From NCBI RefSeq assembly GCF_900105395.1, contig NZ_LT629775.1, forward strand, positions 62,001 through 126,000: 64,000 nt of DNA. Reading direction: 5' to 3'. Below the pieces are notes generated by a model. That model was not told where the DNA came from. It saw nothing but the letters and a program-made list of their open reading frames with translations, and did no database searches. The DNA comes from Streptomyces sp. TLI_053. GTDB lineage: Bacteria; Actinomycetota; Actinomycetes; Streptomycetales; Streptomycetaceae. Positions 9,313-17,905 of the stretch are shown here, piece after piece; the first letter of the stretch is position 1; each line of letters begins with the position of its first letter. Both the position numbers and the translations under genes were made by a program.

Positions 9313-9827
9313 AGGAACTCCCGATGCGGACGCCGAGTGAGATCGGTCCAGTGAAGGCTGGCCCACGGGGACAGCACCGCCCAGGGATCCGGAACGCCAC
9401 ATGACTTCAGGGCGTCAACCGATGATCAGGCTTCGCGAGAGGTGAACGGACGTCGTCGCCCAGAAAGTCCAGCCTCGCGGTGGGCACTGTCCGTTACCGA
9501 CTCAGTCCGTCAGCGTAATCGCGGCCGCAGGGCTGAATCGTTCTTCGTGGGCCACATATGAACATGCGGTCTCAGCGGAGTCAATACGTCGCGCAGACCG
9601 ACAGAAGCGGCCGGAGCGCGCGAGGCGGCTTCCAGTTCGGCACCCCCAGCTGTCGCCGGTTACTGAGGCTTTCAGCGTGGGGTCGGTGGGGTGAGTGCCA
9701 GACCGGTGCAGACCAGGCATCCCTCGATCAGGGTGGGCCAAAGTTGGATATGTCGCAGGCCTCGCCGGAGAGTTCGGGTGAGATGGTCGGGGTCGGTGAA
9801 TGCAATTCGCAGATCGTGCCGCCCGGC
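9313..9827. other. Upstream region of the rhamnosidase and a probable IS remnant
   Basis: The first 100 bases hold the leader of the rhamnosidase gene; I saw no clear copy of the rhamnose operator found at 31685-32096. From about 9672 to 9830 the minus strand reads DPDHLTRTLRRGLRHIQLWP then TLIEGCLVCTGLALTPP before a stop, which resembles the C-terminal tail of a DDE transposase of uncertain family. It abuts the next gene and probably removed its original start. Confidence 0.35.
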
Positions 9828-10730
9828 ATGCCCGCCTCCTCGGTCAACCTGCTGCCCGGCATGGACGGCACCCGCCACAAGACCGGCCTGAGCGTCCTCA
9901 ACCAGCTGCTGCTGGAGGTCCTCGCCCCGCTCGACGGCATCGCCGACGTGGCGCTGTGCGGCAACGGCTTCCTTCTCCCGGGCAGCCCGGACGGCCCGTT
10001 CCTGTACTCCGATCACCCGAGGATGGCCGAGGCCGCCAGCGGCCTGCAGAACCTGTTCCGGGTCCACGGCCCGCGCCCGGGCGAGCGGCTGACCGTCCCG
10101 GCCTCGCCGGCGCAGAAGGTGACGGCCGACCAGGTCGGCTGGGTGCGGATCGACGACGACTTCGAGTACGAGGCGCTCATCACCCACGCCGCGTTCCTCG
10201 CCGACCCCGGCGACGTCCAGCTGTCCCCGCTCGCCGACAAGCCCGCCGACCAGGACCAGGCCCTCGCCGTCGTGAGGGCGGAGCTGCCACGGCTGGGCCG
10301 CGAGCTGCTGGCCACCGGCACCGGGATGCTGGCGTGCAGCATCCACGAGTACCTCTCCGGCCCGCTCGGCCCCCACCGTGCGGTGCTGCGACTCAAGAAC
10401 GGCCCCGGCGGCGAACTCCTGCAGTTCGCCTGGAACGTCACCACCGCCGACTTCGTCCAGGTCGAGGCGACCGGCCGCGAGGAGGCCATGGCCGTCTACC
10501 CGTTCGGCGCGAAGATGTTCTTCCAGGACTACCTCGCTCTCCTCCAGGGCCGACTGCAGGTGTGGGACGTGGCCGGCAGTGCGATGAAGTGCTGGCAGCT
10601 CGGCCGCCCGCTGGACAGCCTCGTCTACGCCCTCTTCGGCATCTACGGCGAGCACCAGCGCCCCGACCTCGCCGCCCTGTCCTACGTGAACCTGGCCGCC
10701 GGCATCACCGCCCCGGTGGGAACGCGGTGA
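9828..10730 (+). CDS. Hypothetical protein, possibly 5'-truncated
   Basis: About 300 residues from the ATG at 9828; the frame is open further upstream, but the upstream part looks like transposon debris, so the true start may be lost. Codon use is that of a genuine Streptomyces gene. No signal peptide, membrane segment or familiar motif was found. Recognisable stretches such as LCGNGFLLPGSPDGPFLYSD and a C-terminal YGEHQRPDLAALSYVNLA look like a folded soluble protein. Its stop overlaps the start of the next frame (GTGA), so the two were once co-translated. I cannot assign a function. Confidence 0.55.
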   Translation: MPASSVNLLPGMDGTRHKTGLSVLNQLLLEVLAPLDGIADVALCGNGFLLPGSPDGPFLYSDHPRMAEAASGLQNLFRVHGPRPGERLTVPASPAQKVTADQVGWVRIDDDFEYEALITHAAFLADPGDVQLSPLADKPADQDQALAVVRAELPRLGRELLATGTGMLACSIHEYLSGPLGPHRAVLRLKNGPGGELLQFAWNVTTADFVQVEATGREEAMAVYPFGAKMFFQDYLALLQGRLQVWDVAGSAMKCWQLGRPLDSLVYALFGIYGEHQRPDLAALSYVNLAAGITAPVGTR

Positions 10731-11036
10731 CCACCGCGCCGGCCACGGCCGCCCAGGCGCTGACCGGGCTGGCCCGCACCCGCCCCGCCGGGTGGCTGGC
10801 CGCCCCGATGCCCGCCGATGCCGTCGACCTGCTCGTGCTCGCCCGCCGGGTGCTCGCCGCCGACCACCCGGGCGTGAACGGCCGCATCAGCGTGGTCAGC
10901 GCCTGGTACACCGCCGCGGTGTTCGCGGTGCATCGCCCGCCGCCGGAGAGCTCGCTGGTGCTCAAGTCCACGCCGATCCGGCCGCCTACGCCGGGGAGGC
11001 CCTCGCGCACGTGCTGCTGGCCGACACCGCGTCCAC
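10727..11036 (+). pseudogene. Truncated, frameshifted hypothetical gene
   Basis: Starts with a GTG overlapping the stop of the preceding gene. About 80 good codons (DAVDLLVLARRVLAADHPGV, then SAWYTAAVFAVHRPPPESSL) are followed near 10970 by a frame change to ADPAAYAGEALAHVLLADTA, and coding potential ends near 11036. Unknown function; clearly disrupted. Confidence 0.45.
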
Positions 11037-11039
11037 TCC

Positions 11040-11330
11040 GGCGTGTAGACCAACAGGTCCCGCACGTGGCTGGCCCCGGCCGAGTTGCCGGCCGCCGTGG
11101 CGAACAGCACGTCGAAGGACGCGGGGTCCTTGGACGACCAGCCGGACATCAGCCGAACGGTGAGCATCCGGGCCATCGGCACCCGCTCGCCCAGGCTCAC
11201 GCTCTGGTCACCGGCGTTCGCGGCGGCCTTGCCGGTGGTGAACTCGTCGCCGGAGAGCCGCCCGGTTTGGAACATGCAGTCGTCCGGGATGGCGGCGACG
11301 CCGTTTCGGGAGCGGGTGGCAGCCCGGAGT
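11040..11330 (-). pseudogene. Fragment of an unidentified gene
   Basis: The minus strand reads RNGVAAIPDDCMFQTGRLSG, then DEFTTGKAAANAGDQSVSLG and SFDVLFATAAGNSAGASHVR, ending with a stop near 11040. The text looks like real protein but lacks a proper start and is joined head-on to the truncated gene at 10727-11036. Family not recognised. Confidence 0.35.
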
Positions 11331-11435
11331 CCCCCGCTCCCACAGGTCGTCAGGAAGCATACTGCTGGTCTGTCACAGTGCTGCGCCGCCAGTTCATGTC
11401 TTCGGCTTCCCCTCAGGTCGTCCGGGCGTCGTTTG

Positions 11436-12479
11436 TCAGGCGGAGGAACGCACTACGAGCTCGGTTGGAAGGATCACGGTGGCGGGGTCCTCGCCGGTGA
11501 TTCGGATCAGGAGCAGGCGGACCATCTCTTCGCTGATCCGGTCCCAGGGCTGCCGAATGGTCGTCAGCGGCACGCGAGCAGCCAGGGCAACCGGTGAGTC
11601 GTCGAAGCCACCGACCGCGACGTCGCCGGGCACTTGTCGGCCTGCCCGCGCCAAAGCGGCGAGGGCTCCCTCGGCCATGAGGTCGGAGGCCACGAATAGG
11701 GCGTCCAGATCGGGTGCGCGCTCCAGCAGATGCGCCGCAGCGGTCTCGCCGCCGACGCGGGTGTAGTCACCAAAGGCGACCAGGTCCTCCTCGTAGGCGA
11801 GGCCGTACTCGGCGAGCACTTCGCGGTAGCCGATCAGCCGCTCCACTCCACCTGGGGTGTCCTGTGGGCCTGCAACGGTGGCCACTCGGCAGCGGCCGGA
11901 GTCGAGCAGGTGGCGGACCATGTCCTTGGCGCCCTCCCGGTCGTCGGCGGCGACATACGCGATCCGGCCACGGTGGCCGAGTGGCTTGCCGCAACAGACG
12001 ACCGGCAGCTCGGCTCGGTGGAGCTCCTCCAGGATCGGGTTGCCGGTGTGTGAGGAGACCAGTAGTACCCCGTCCACGTGGCCGGCCGCTAGGTACCGGG
12101 AGACCCGACGACGCTCGGCCTCGTTCCCAGCCGTCATCAGGATCAGGGGGATATCGTGTACGGCCAGGGCTGCGGTGCAGCCCCTGAGCAGCGTGACGAA
12201 GTTGGGGTCCTCGAAGAAGCGTTCCTGCGGCTCTGTGAGCAGGAAGGCGACCGAGCCAGAGCGCTGGGTGACCAAGCTTCGGGCAGCTCGGTTGACCACG
12301 TAGCCCAACTTCTTGATTGCCGCGTTGACCGACTCCATGGCCGCCGGGCTGACGTTGTGGCCTCCTTGGAGGACCCGGGAGACGGTGCCGCGCGAGACGC
12401 CGGCCTCGGCGGCAACATCGTGGATGGTCGGCGGGCGCCGGGTCCGGCCGGTCTGGCGTCGGGGCGCGGGCTCCGTCAT
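11436..12479 (-). CDS. LacI-family transcriptional regulator of the galactan locus
   Basis: 347 residues. The N-terminal LacI helix-turn-helix and hinge are plain: TIHDVAAEAGVSRGTVSRVL at about residues 18-37, then a hinge near 60-70 and a periplasmic-binding-protein-like sensor domain. It is the last gene of the minus-strand array that holds the sugar importer, 52 bases after the inner permease. Two copies of a LacI-type operator (GTGCACGTTCACAG) lie in the divergent promoter region 15674-15830, and this is the obvious protein to bind them. Inference: it represses importer, GH42 and probably GH53 genes until galactose or galacto-oligosaccharide is present. Confidence 0.9.
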   Translation of the reverse strand: MTEPAPRRQTGRTRRPPTIHDVAAEAGVSRGTVSRVLQGGHNVSPAAMESVNAAIKKLGYVVNRAARSLVTQRSGSVAFLLTEPQERFFEDPNFVTLLRGCTAALAVHDIPLILMTAGNEAERRRVSRYLAAGHVDGVLLVSSHTGNPILEELHRAELPVVCCGKPLGHRGRIAYVAADDREGAKDMVRHLLDSGRCRVATVAGPQDTPGGVERLIGYREVLAEYGLAYEEDLVAFGDYTRVGGETAAAHLLERAPDLDALFVASDLMAEGALAALARAGRQVPGDVAVGGFDDSPVALAARVPLTTIRQPWDRISEEMVRLLLIRITGEDPATVILPTELVVRSSA

Positions 12480-12531
12480 GTTGCTTCCTCGAAGGTGGTA
12501 CTGGCGTTTGTCAGGACTCTCTCATGTCGGG

Positions 12532-13371
12532 TCAGGCTTTCACGGAACCGGAGAGCAGGTCGATCCGCCAATACCGCTGGAGGCCGAGGAAGAGGGCGAC
12601 GAGCGGCACGATCGAGAGGAGTGCCCCGGTGATCACCAGGGTGTAGAGGGCAGGTGCGTTGGCGCCCTGCTGGAGCAGTGAGTACAGGCCGACAGTGACC
12701 GGGAACCTCGAATCGTCGCCGAGCATGATGTACGGCAGCAGGAAGTTGTTCCAGATCGCCACGAACTGGAACAGGAAGACCGTCACCAGGCCGGGCACCA
12801 TCATGGGCAGTGCGACACTGCGGAACAGACGGGACTCGCGGGCTCCGTCGACCCGTCCGGCCTCCAGCACCTCGTCCGGCACGGCAGCGGCCGCGTAGAT
12901 CCGGGCCAGGTAGATGCCGTACGGGCTGACAATACTGGGAAGCAGTACCGACCAGTAGCTGTCCGCCAGGCCGGCCTCGGCCATCAGGAGATACTGCGGG
13001 ACAGCAAGGGTTATCGGGGGCATCAGCACTCCGGCCAGCAAGGCGTTGAAGAGCGCGTTTCGACCGCGGAAGCGGTACTTGGCGAGCGCGTAGCCGGTCA
13101 CCCCGGAGAGAGCGGCCGAGAGCAGGGCGCCAATGCCTGCATAGAGCCCGGAGTTGAGCATCCAGTGCCAGTACACGCCGTCGCGGTAAGCGGAGAGATC
13201 GGCCAGGTTGTCCAGGAATCCGGTACCGGGGGTGAGAGTGAAGGTGGAGAACAGCTCGGTGTCGGTCTTGGTGGAGGCTGTCACCACCCAGATGATCGGT
13301 ACCAGGCAGTAGACCCCGCCGAGCAGCAGGAGCAGGGTGGGGATCCACCGGGTGGGCTTGGTGCTACGCAT
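12532..13371 (-). CDS. Sugar ABC transporter permease, MalG type
   Basis: 279 residues, about six membrane spans, with the EAA loop EVLEAGRVDGARESRLFRSV near the C-terminal third that docks on the ATPase. Its ATG shares one base with the stop of the preceding permease gene (TGATG), so the two are co-translated. It is the second integral membrane subunit of a CUT1-type importer. No ATPase gene lies in the locus, which is normal in Streptomyces, where one shared MsiK-type ATPase serves many sugar importers. Substrate inferred from neighbours: galactan oligosaccharides. Confidence 0.92.
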   Translation of the reverse strand: MRSTKPTRWIPTLLLLLGGVYCLVPIIWVVTASTKTDTELFSTFTLTPGTGFLDNLADLSAYRDGVYWHWMLNSGLYAGIGALLSAALSGVTGYALAKYRFRGRNALFNALLAGVLMPPITLAVPQYLLMAEAGLADSYWSVLLPSIVSPYGIYLARIYAAAAVPDEVLEAGRVDGARESRLFRSVALPMMVPGLVTVFLFQFVAIWNNFLLPYIMLGDDSRFPVTVGLYSLLQQGANAPALYTLVITGALLSIVPLVALFLGLQRYWRIDLLSGSVKA

Positions 13372-14285
13372 CAGCCGTCTCCTTCGGTGCGCTTGTTGAC
13401 CAGCTTGAGAAAGCCGAAGGAGAGGGCGAGGGTGACCAGCGCGATGACCACCGAGGTGGCGGCAGCGGAGTGGATGTCCCCTTGGACGAACGCGTCCCGG
13501 TAGACCTTCATCAGCGGGCTCCAGGTGGAGCTGAGCGAGTTGGTCATCGGCTTGAGAGTCATCGGCTCGCTGAAGACCTGGAGAGTGGCGATCGTCGAGA
13601 AGAAGAAGGTGAGTACCAGGGAAGGCAGCACTGTCGGGATCTTGATCTTCAGGGCGATCTGCAGCTCCGAACAGCCGTCGAGCCGGGCAGCCTCATACAG
13701 CTCATTGGGGACGGATCGGAGCGAGGTGTAGATCACGATCATGTTGAAGCCTGTGCCGCCCCAGACCGCGATGTTGGCGAGTGCAACGTAGAGGGCGTTG
13801 CCGGAGAGAAGGTCGGGGCCGCTCATCCCGGCCTGCTGCAACAGGAAGTAGCCGGGGCTGACGCTCGGCAGGTAGAGGAAGCCCCAAAGCAGCGAGGCGA
13901 CGATCCCGGGTACCGCGTAGGGCAGGAAGATGGCCAGTCGGGAGAAGGCACCGAATCGTACCGCCGGGGTGTCCAGCAGCAGTGCGAAGAACAGTGCCGC
14001 GCCCAGCATGGTGGGGACCAGGAGGGTGCCGTAGAGCAGGGTCCGTGCGGCGCCGTTGAGCAGTTCCGGATCGCCCAGCGCGGAGGTGTAGTTGGATATT
14101 CCGACCCAAACCTCGGTACGGGTGCCCGGGTTCAGGCCGAGTCCTTTCACACGGACGGCGCGGAAGCTGAGGAGGACCGCGTAGCCGATCGGCAGCGCGA
14201 AGAACAGGACGAACAGGAGCGTGGCGGGGGTCAGGAAGGCGTACGGGGCGAGTCGCCTGGTCGGCCTGGGATGTGGGGTCGCCAT
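13371..14285 (-). CDS. Sugar ABC transporter permease, MalF type
   Basis: 304 residues with six predicted membrane segments, the first near residues 14-36, and an EAA loop ELYEAARLDGCSELQIALKI. It is the first of the two permeases of the CUT1 importer, 74 bases downstream of the binding-protein gene. It forms the membrane channel with the product of the gene at 12532-13371. Confidence 0.92.
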   Translation of the reverse strand: MATPHPRPTRRLAPYAFLTPATLLFVLFFALPIGYAVLLSFRAVRVKGLGLNPGTRTEVWVGISNYTSALGDPELLNGAARTLLYGTLLVPTMLGAALFFALLLDTPAVRFGAFSRLAIFLPYAVPGIVASLLWGFLYLPSVSPGYFLLQQAGMSGPDLLSGNALYVALANIAVWGGTGFNMIVIYTSLRSVPNELYEAARLDGCSELQIALKIKIPTVLPSLVLTFFFSTIATLQVFSEPMTLKPMTNSLSSTWSPLMKVYRDAFVQGDIHSAAATSVVIALVTLALSFGFLKLVNKRTEGDG

Positions 14286-14359
14286 GACGGTCCTTGGGGA
14301 GTCGGTACGGCGCCCTGGGCTGATGAGCCGTCAGCTGCGGGCCTGGGTCGGCTGGATTC

Positions 14360-15673
14360 TCAGCCCTCGGTCGCGAAGCCGTTCTTCTTCAGGTCGGCGA
14401 CCGTGGCCTGCTGCATTGCGGTCAGTGCGGCGGCGAAGTCACCCTTGGACTGGGCGGCCCTGCCGAAGGCGTCCTTGAAGGTGGAGTAGGCAACATTGAC
14501 GTTCGGTCCCCAGGCGGCTGGTGCGGTGCCCTTGGCGATCTCGGCGGCCCTGGTGTAGAAGTCGGCCTGGTTCGAGAAGAAGTCCGGGGCAGTGGCCAGC
14601 GCCGAGCCGGTCTGCGCCGAGGTGGCGGCCGGGTAGATGCCGGATTCTTTGACCAGGGCGGTTACGGCGGTCGGGTCGGTGTTCAGCCAGGCGGCGAACG
14701 CGGCGGCCGCGTCAGCGTGGCCGGCCTTCACGGCACCGGCAGTGACGCCGGTGGCGGATCCTCCCCAGCTCCCGGTGATGTTCTGGCCTGCGGTCCACTG
14801 CGGAAGCGGGGCGATCGCCCATGTGCCCTTGGTACCGGGGGCGGAGCTGGTGAGAACGCCAGGGGCCCAGACCGCGCTGACCCAGGCGATCTGGGTGCCG
14901 TCGTTCAGTGCCTTGCTCCAGGCCGGGGTATACATGGGCTGGTTGTCAACGACTCCTTCGCTGACCAGGCCGCCCCAGAAGTCGGCGACCTTCCTGGTGG
15001 CGGGGTCGTCGATGGCGACCTTCCACGTCTCGCCCGAGGTGGTCCACCACTTGGCTCCGGCCTGCTGGGCCAGGCCGGCGAACAGACCGGAGTCGTTGGC
15101 GGAGAAGGTTGTGAGTGCTCTGCTCGGGTCCTTCTGCTTCAGTTTCCGCGCGACCTCGGCGAATTCGGTCCAGGTGGTGGGGATGGTGAGTCCGTACTGC
15201 TGGAACAGGTCCTGCCGGTAGAAGAGGGCGAGCGGCGCGGTGTCCTGCGGGATCGCGTAGACCGCCTCGGAGCCGAGCGAGACCTGCTGCCAGACGCCGG
15301 GGGCGAACTGGCCCTTGACGCTGCCGCTGCGCTTGGCGATGTCGGCGAGAACTCCGTTGGACACCAGGGTGGGGAGCGCCTGGTACTCGGTCTGGACCAG
15401 GTCGGGAGCGTTGCCCGCCTTGGCTGCGGTGATGGTCTTGGTTATCAGGTCGTCGCCGCTGGCCTGCTTCTGCACGCTGACGTGGATGTCGGGGTGGGCC
15501 TGGTTCCAGAGCGCCACGACGTTGTCCATGTTCGGGGTCCAGGACCAGAAGGTGAGGTCGACCGGGCCGGTGGCGGTCCTCGGCTCTGCCTGGTCCGTGG
15601 AACTGGAGCAGGCGGAGAGTACGAGCACGCCGGTCAGCGCGGTGGCCGCCACGACGGAGAGACGACGGTTCAT
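14360..15673 (-). CDS. Extracellular sugar-binding lipoprotein (CUT1 importer)
   Basis: 437 residues. The N-terminus has a lipoprotein signal with lipobox LSAC (Cys about residue 22), so it is anchored outside the membrane. The rest is a family 1 solute-binding protein, starting LTFWSWTPNMDNVVALWNQA. GGGAGG sits upstream of the ATG. First gene of the importer array, divergent from the GH42 gene; the shared 157-base region carries two LacI-type operators, one overlapping the probable -10 of this gene. It probably captures beta-1,4-galacto-oligosaccharides released by the secreted GH53 enzyme. Confidence 0.93.
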   Translation of the reverse strand: MNRRLSVVAATALTGVLVLSACSSSTDQAEPRTATGPVDLTFWSWTPNMDNVVALWNQAHPDIHVSVQKQASGDDLITKTITAAKAGNAPDLVQTEYQALPTLVSNGVLADIAKRSGSVKGQFAPGVWQQVSLGSEAVYAIPQDTAPLALFYRQDLFQQYGLTIPTTWTEFAEVARKLKQKDPSRALTTFSANDSGLFAGLAQQAGAKWWTTSGETWKVAIDDPATRKVADFWGGLVSEGVVDNQPMYTPAWSKALNDGTQIAWVSAVWAPGVLTSSAPGTKGTWAIAPLPQWTAGQNITGSWGGSATGVTAGAVKAGHADAAAAFAAWLNTDPTAVTALVKESGIYPAATSAQTGSALATAPDFFSNQADFYTRAAEIAKGTAPAAWGPNVNVAYSTFKDAFGRAAQSKGDFAAALTAMQQATVADLKKNGFATEG

Positions 15674-15706
15674 GGGGATCGATCCTCCCGGGGATCACGG
15701 TCAGCG

Positions 15707-15724
15707 ACTGTGCACGTTCACAGT
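15707..15724. promoter_or_regulatory. LacI-type operator 1, galactan locus
   Basis: ACTGTGCACGTTCACAGT is an 18-base palindrome with two mismatches and a central CG, the usual LacI-family layout. It lies 34 bases before the binding-protein start, and a minus-strand TTGACA (15745-15750) lies just upstream, so the site would cover the -10 region. It shares the 14-mer GTGCACGTTCACAG with operator 2. Confidence 0.75.
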
Positions 15725-15799
15725 AGGGAAATGTTCCGGATACTTGTCAATGCTTCGGGCGATACGGTTACCTGGGCGAGACGCGGATCCCAAAAGGCC

Positions 15800-15813
15800 G
15801 TGCACGTTCACAG
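15800..15813. promoter_or_regulatory. LacI-type operator 2, galactan locus
   Basis: An exact second copy of GTGCACGTTCACAG, 90 bases (about eight and a half helical turns) from operator 1 and 17 bases before the GH42 start codon. Binding here would block the GH42 transcript, and two sites at this spacing would permit looping. Confidence 0.75.
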
Positions 15814-15830
15814 ATCTGAGGGAGCATCAC

Positions 15831-17849
15831 ATGGATCATCCGCTGTCCTGGCCTCTCGGACTGGACTCCCTCGCCTACGGCGGGGACTACAACCCTGAGC
15901 AGTGGCCGGAGGAGGTCTGGCGGGAGGACGTCCGGCTGATGCGCCAGGCCGGGGTGACCATGGTCAGCGTCGGGATCTTCTCCTGGGCGCTTCTGGAGAT
16001 TGAGCGTGGCATGTACAACTTCGGCTGGCTGGACCGGCTGCTGGACCTTCTGGACGAGAACGGCATCCGGGCCGACCTCGGCACTCCGACGGTGGTGCCG
16101 CCTGCCTGGTTCTACCGGGAACACCCGGAGGCCCTGCCCGTCAACCGGGAGGGAATCCGGTACGAGTTCGGCGGCCGCGGCGCCATCTGCCACAGCTCAC
16201 CCGCCTACCAGGACGCTGCGCTCTCGATCACGGAGAAGCTCGCCAGGCGTTACGCCACCCACCCCGCGCTGGCACTCTGGCACGTGCACAACGAGTACGG
16301 CGTACCGGTCAGCGCCTGCTACTGCGAGACGTCCGCCGCGCACTTCCGCCGCTGGCTCACCGACCGCTACCGGACCCTGCCCGAACTCAATTCCGCGTGG
16401 GGCACCGCTTTCTGGGGGCAGCGTTACGTCCAGTGGCAGGACGTGCGCCCGCCCCGGCTGACCCCTACCGCTGGCAACCCGGCACAGCAACTCGACTGGG
16501 CGCGGTTCACCAACGACGCGATCCTGGACAACTTCAAGCGCGAGCGGGACATGCTGCACAGGCTGTCGCCCGGCATCCCGGTCACCACCAACTTCATGAC
16601 CGCGCTCTCCCAGTGCGAGTCCTTGGACTACTGGGCCTGGGGCCGTGAGGTCGACATCGTCTCGAACGACCACTACCTGGTCGCCGAGGCCGAACGGAAC
16701 CATGTCAACCTGGCGATGTCCGCCGACCTCACCCGCGCGGTGGCGGGCGGCAGGCCCTGGCTGCTGCTGGAGCACTCCACGAGCGCGGTCAACTGGCAGC
16801 ACCGCAACATCGCAAAACGACCCGGCGAGTTGGCCCGCAACAGCATGGCCCATGTCGCCCGCGGCTCGGAAGGTGCAATGTTCTTCCAGTGGCGAGCCTC
16901 CCGCTTCGGGGCCGAGAAGTTTCACTCCGCGATGCTGCCGCACGCCGGCACCGAGAGCCGGATCTGGCGCGAAGTCGTATCCCTGGGTGCCGACCTGGGC
17001 TCGCTGGGCTCCGTCCGCGGCAGCCGGGTCAAGGCCGACGCGGCGATCCTCTGGGACTGGCAGTCATGGTGGGCGCAGAAGCTGGAGTGGCGACCCAGTA
17101 CGGACCTGGACCCACGCGAGCGGGCCGACACCTGGTACGCCGCAGCCTACGACCACCATCTGACGGTCGACTTCGCACACCCCGAGGCCGATCTTGGAGA
17201 ATATCCTCTGGTGCTCGTCCCGGCCCTATATCTGATGACCGAGGCATCCTCGCGCAACCTGGCCCGGTACGTTCGCAACGGCGGCACACTCGTGGTCTCC
17301 TGCTTCTCCGGCATCGTCGACAGCCACGACACCGTTCCCCCCGGACCTCACCCCGGCGCGCTGCGGGATGTGCTTGGCCTGACTGTCGAGGAGTTCGCGC
17401 CGCTGAGGGCGGGCGAGCAGGTCTTGCTGGCCGGAGAGGGGCAGCAGCTGACCGGTGACGTATGGTCAGAGTTCGTCGTTCCGCGCGGTGCCGACACCGT
17501 CTGGAGCTACGTGGACGGGCCGGCCGCCGGACACCCCGCCATCACCCGGCACCCACTCGGCTACGGCTCCGCCTGGTACGTCTCCAGTCGGCTGAGCGCG
17601 CGCGACGTGGGCGCGGTTCTCACCCGAGCTTGCTCGGACGCCGGTCTGATCGAGCGTCGCCTGCCCCACGACGTCGAGGTAGTGGAACGGGTCGGCGCAA
17701 CAAACCACTACCTCTTCGCGATCAACCACAGCAGCACGGACGCCGTTGTCCCGCTGCCCTCCCCCGGCACCGAACTTCTCACAGGTGCCCCGGTTACGGA
17801 CGAGCTCACCGTCCCGGCCGGCGCCACCCGCGTGGTTCGGCACGCGTGA
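15831..17849 (+). CDS. GH42 beta-galactosidase
   Basis: 672 residues, cytosolic (no signal peptide). Start chosen at the ATG at 15831, preceded by GAGGGAG. The N-terminus GLDSLAYGGDYNPEQWPEEV is typical of GH42. Acid/base Glu lies in LWHVHNEYG (about residue 150) and the nucleophile Glu in WLLLEHSTSAVNWQ (about 315). A CYCET stretch follows the first site, as in zinc-binding GH42 enzymes. The C-terminal third holds the trimerisation (glutamine-amidotransferase-like) and beta-sandwich domains. It splits imported beta-1,4-galacto-oligosaccharides to galactose. GH53 follows 56 bases downstream on the same strand, probably co-transcribed. Confidence 0.95.
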   Translation: MDHPLSWPLGLDSLAYGGDYNPEQWPEEVWREDVRLMRQAGVTMVSVGIFSWALLEIERGMYNFGWLDRLLDLLDENGIRADLGTPTVVPPAWFYREHPEALPVNREGIRYEFGGRGAICHSSPAYQDAALSITEKLARRYATHPALALWHVHNEYGVPVSACYCETSAAHFRRWLTDRYRTLPELNSAWGTAFWGQRYVQWQDVRPPRLTPTAGNPAQQLDWARFTNDAILDNFKRERDMLHRLSPGIPVTTNFMTALSQCESLDYWAWGREVDIVSNDHYLVAEAERNHVNLAMSADLTRAVAGGRPWLLLEHSTSAVNWQHRNIAKRPGELARNSMAHVARGSEGAMFFQWRASRFGAEKFHSAMLPHAGTESRIWREVVSLGADLGSLGSVRGSRVKADAAILWDWQSWWAQKLEWRPSTDLDPRERADTWYAAAYDHHLTVDFAHPEADLGEYPLVLVPALYLMTEASSRNLARYVRNGGTLVVSCFSGIVDSHDTVPPGPHPGALRDVLGLTVEEFAPLRAGEQVLLAGEGQQLTGDVWSEFVVPRGADTVWSYVDGPAAGHPAITRHPLGYGSAWYVSSRLSARDVGAVLTRACSDAGLIERRLPHDVEVVERVGATNHYLFAINHSSTDAVVPLPSPGTELLTGAPVTDELTVPAGATRVVRHA

Positions 17850-17905
17850 AGGGCCCTCCAACGCTCTGTCCTCCCCCGCACCCCACCTCATCGCCAAGGA
17901 CGACG

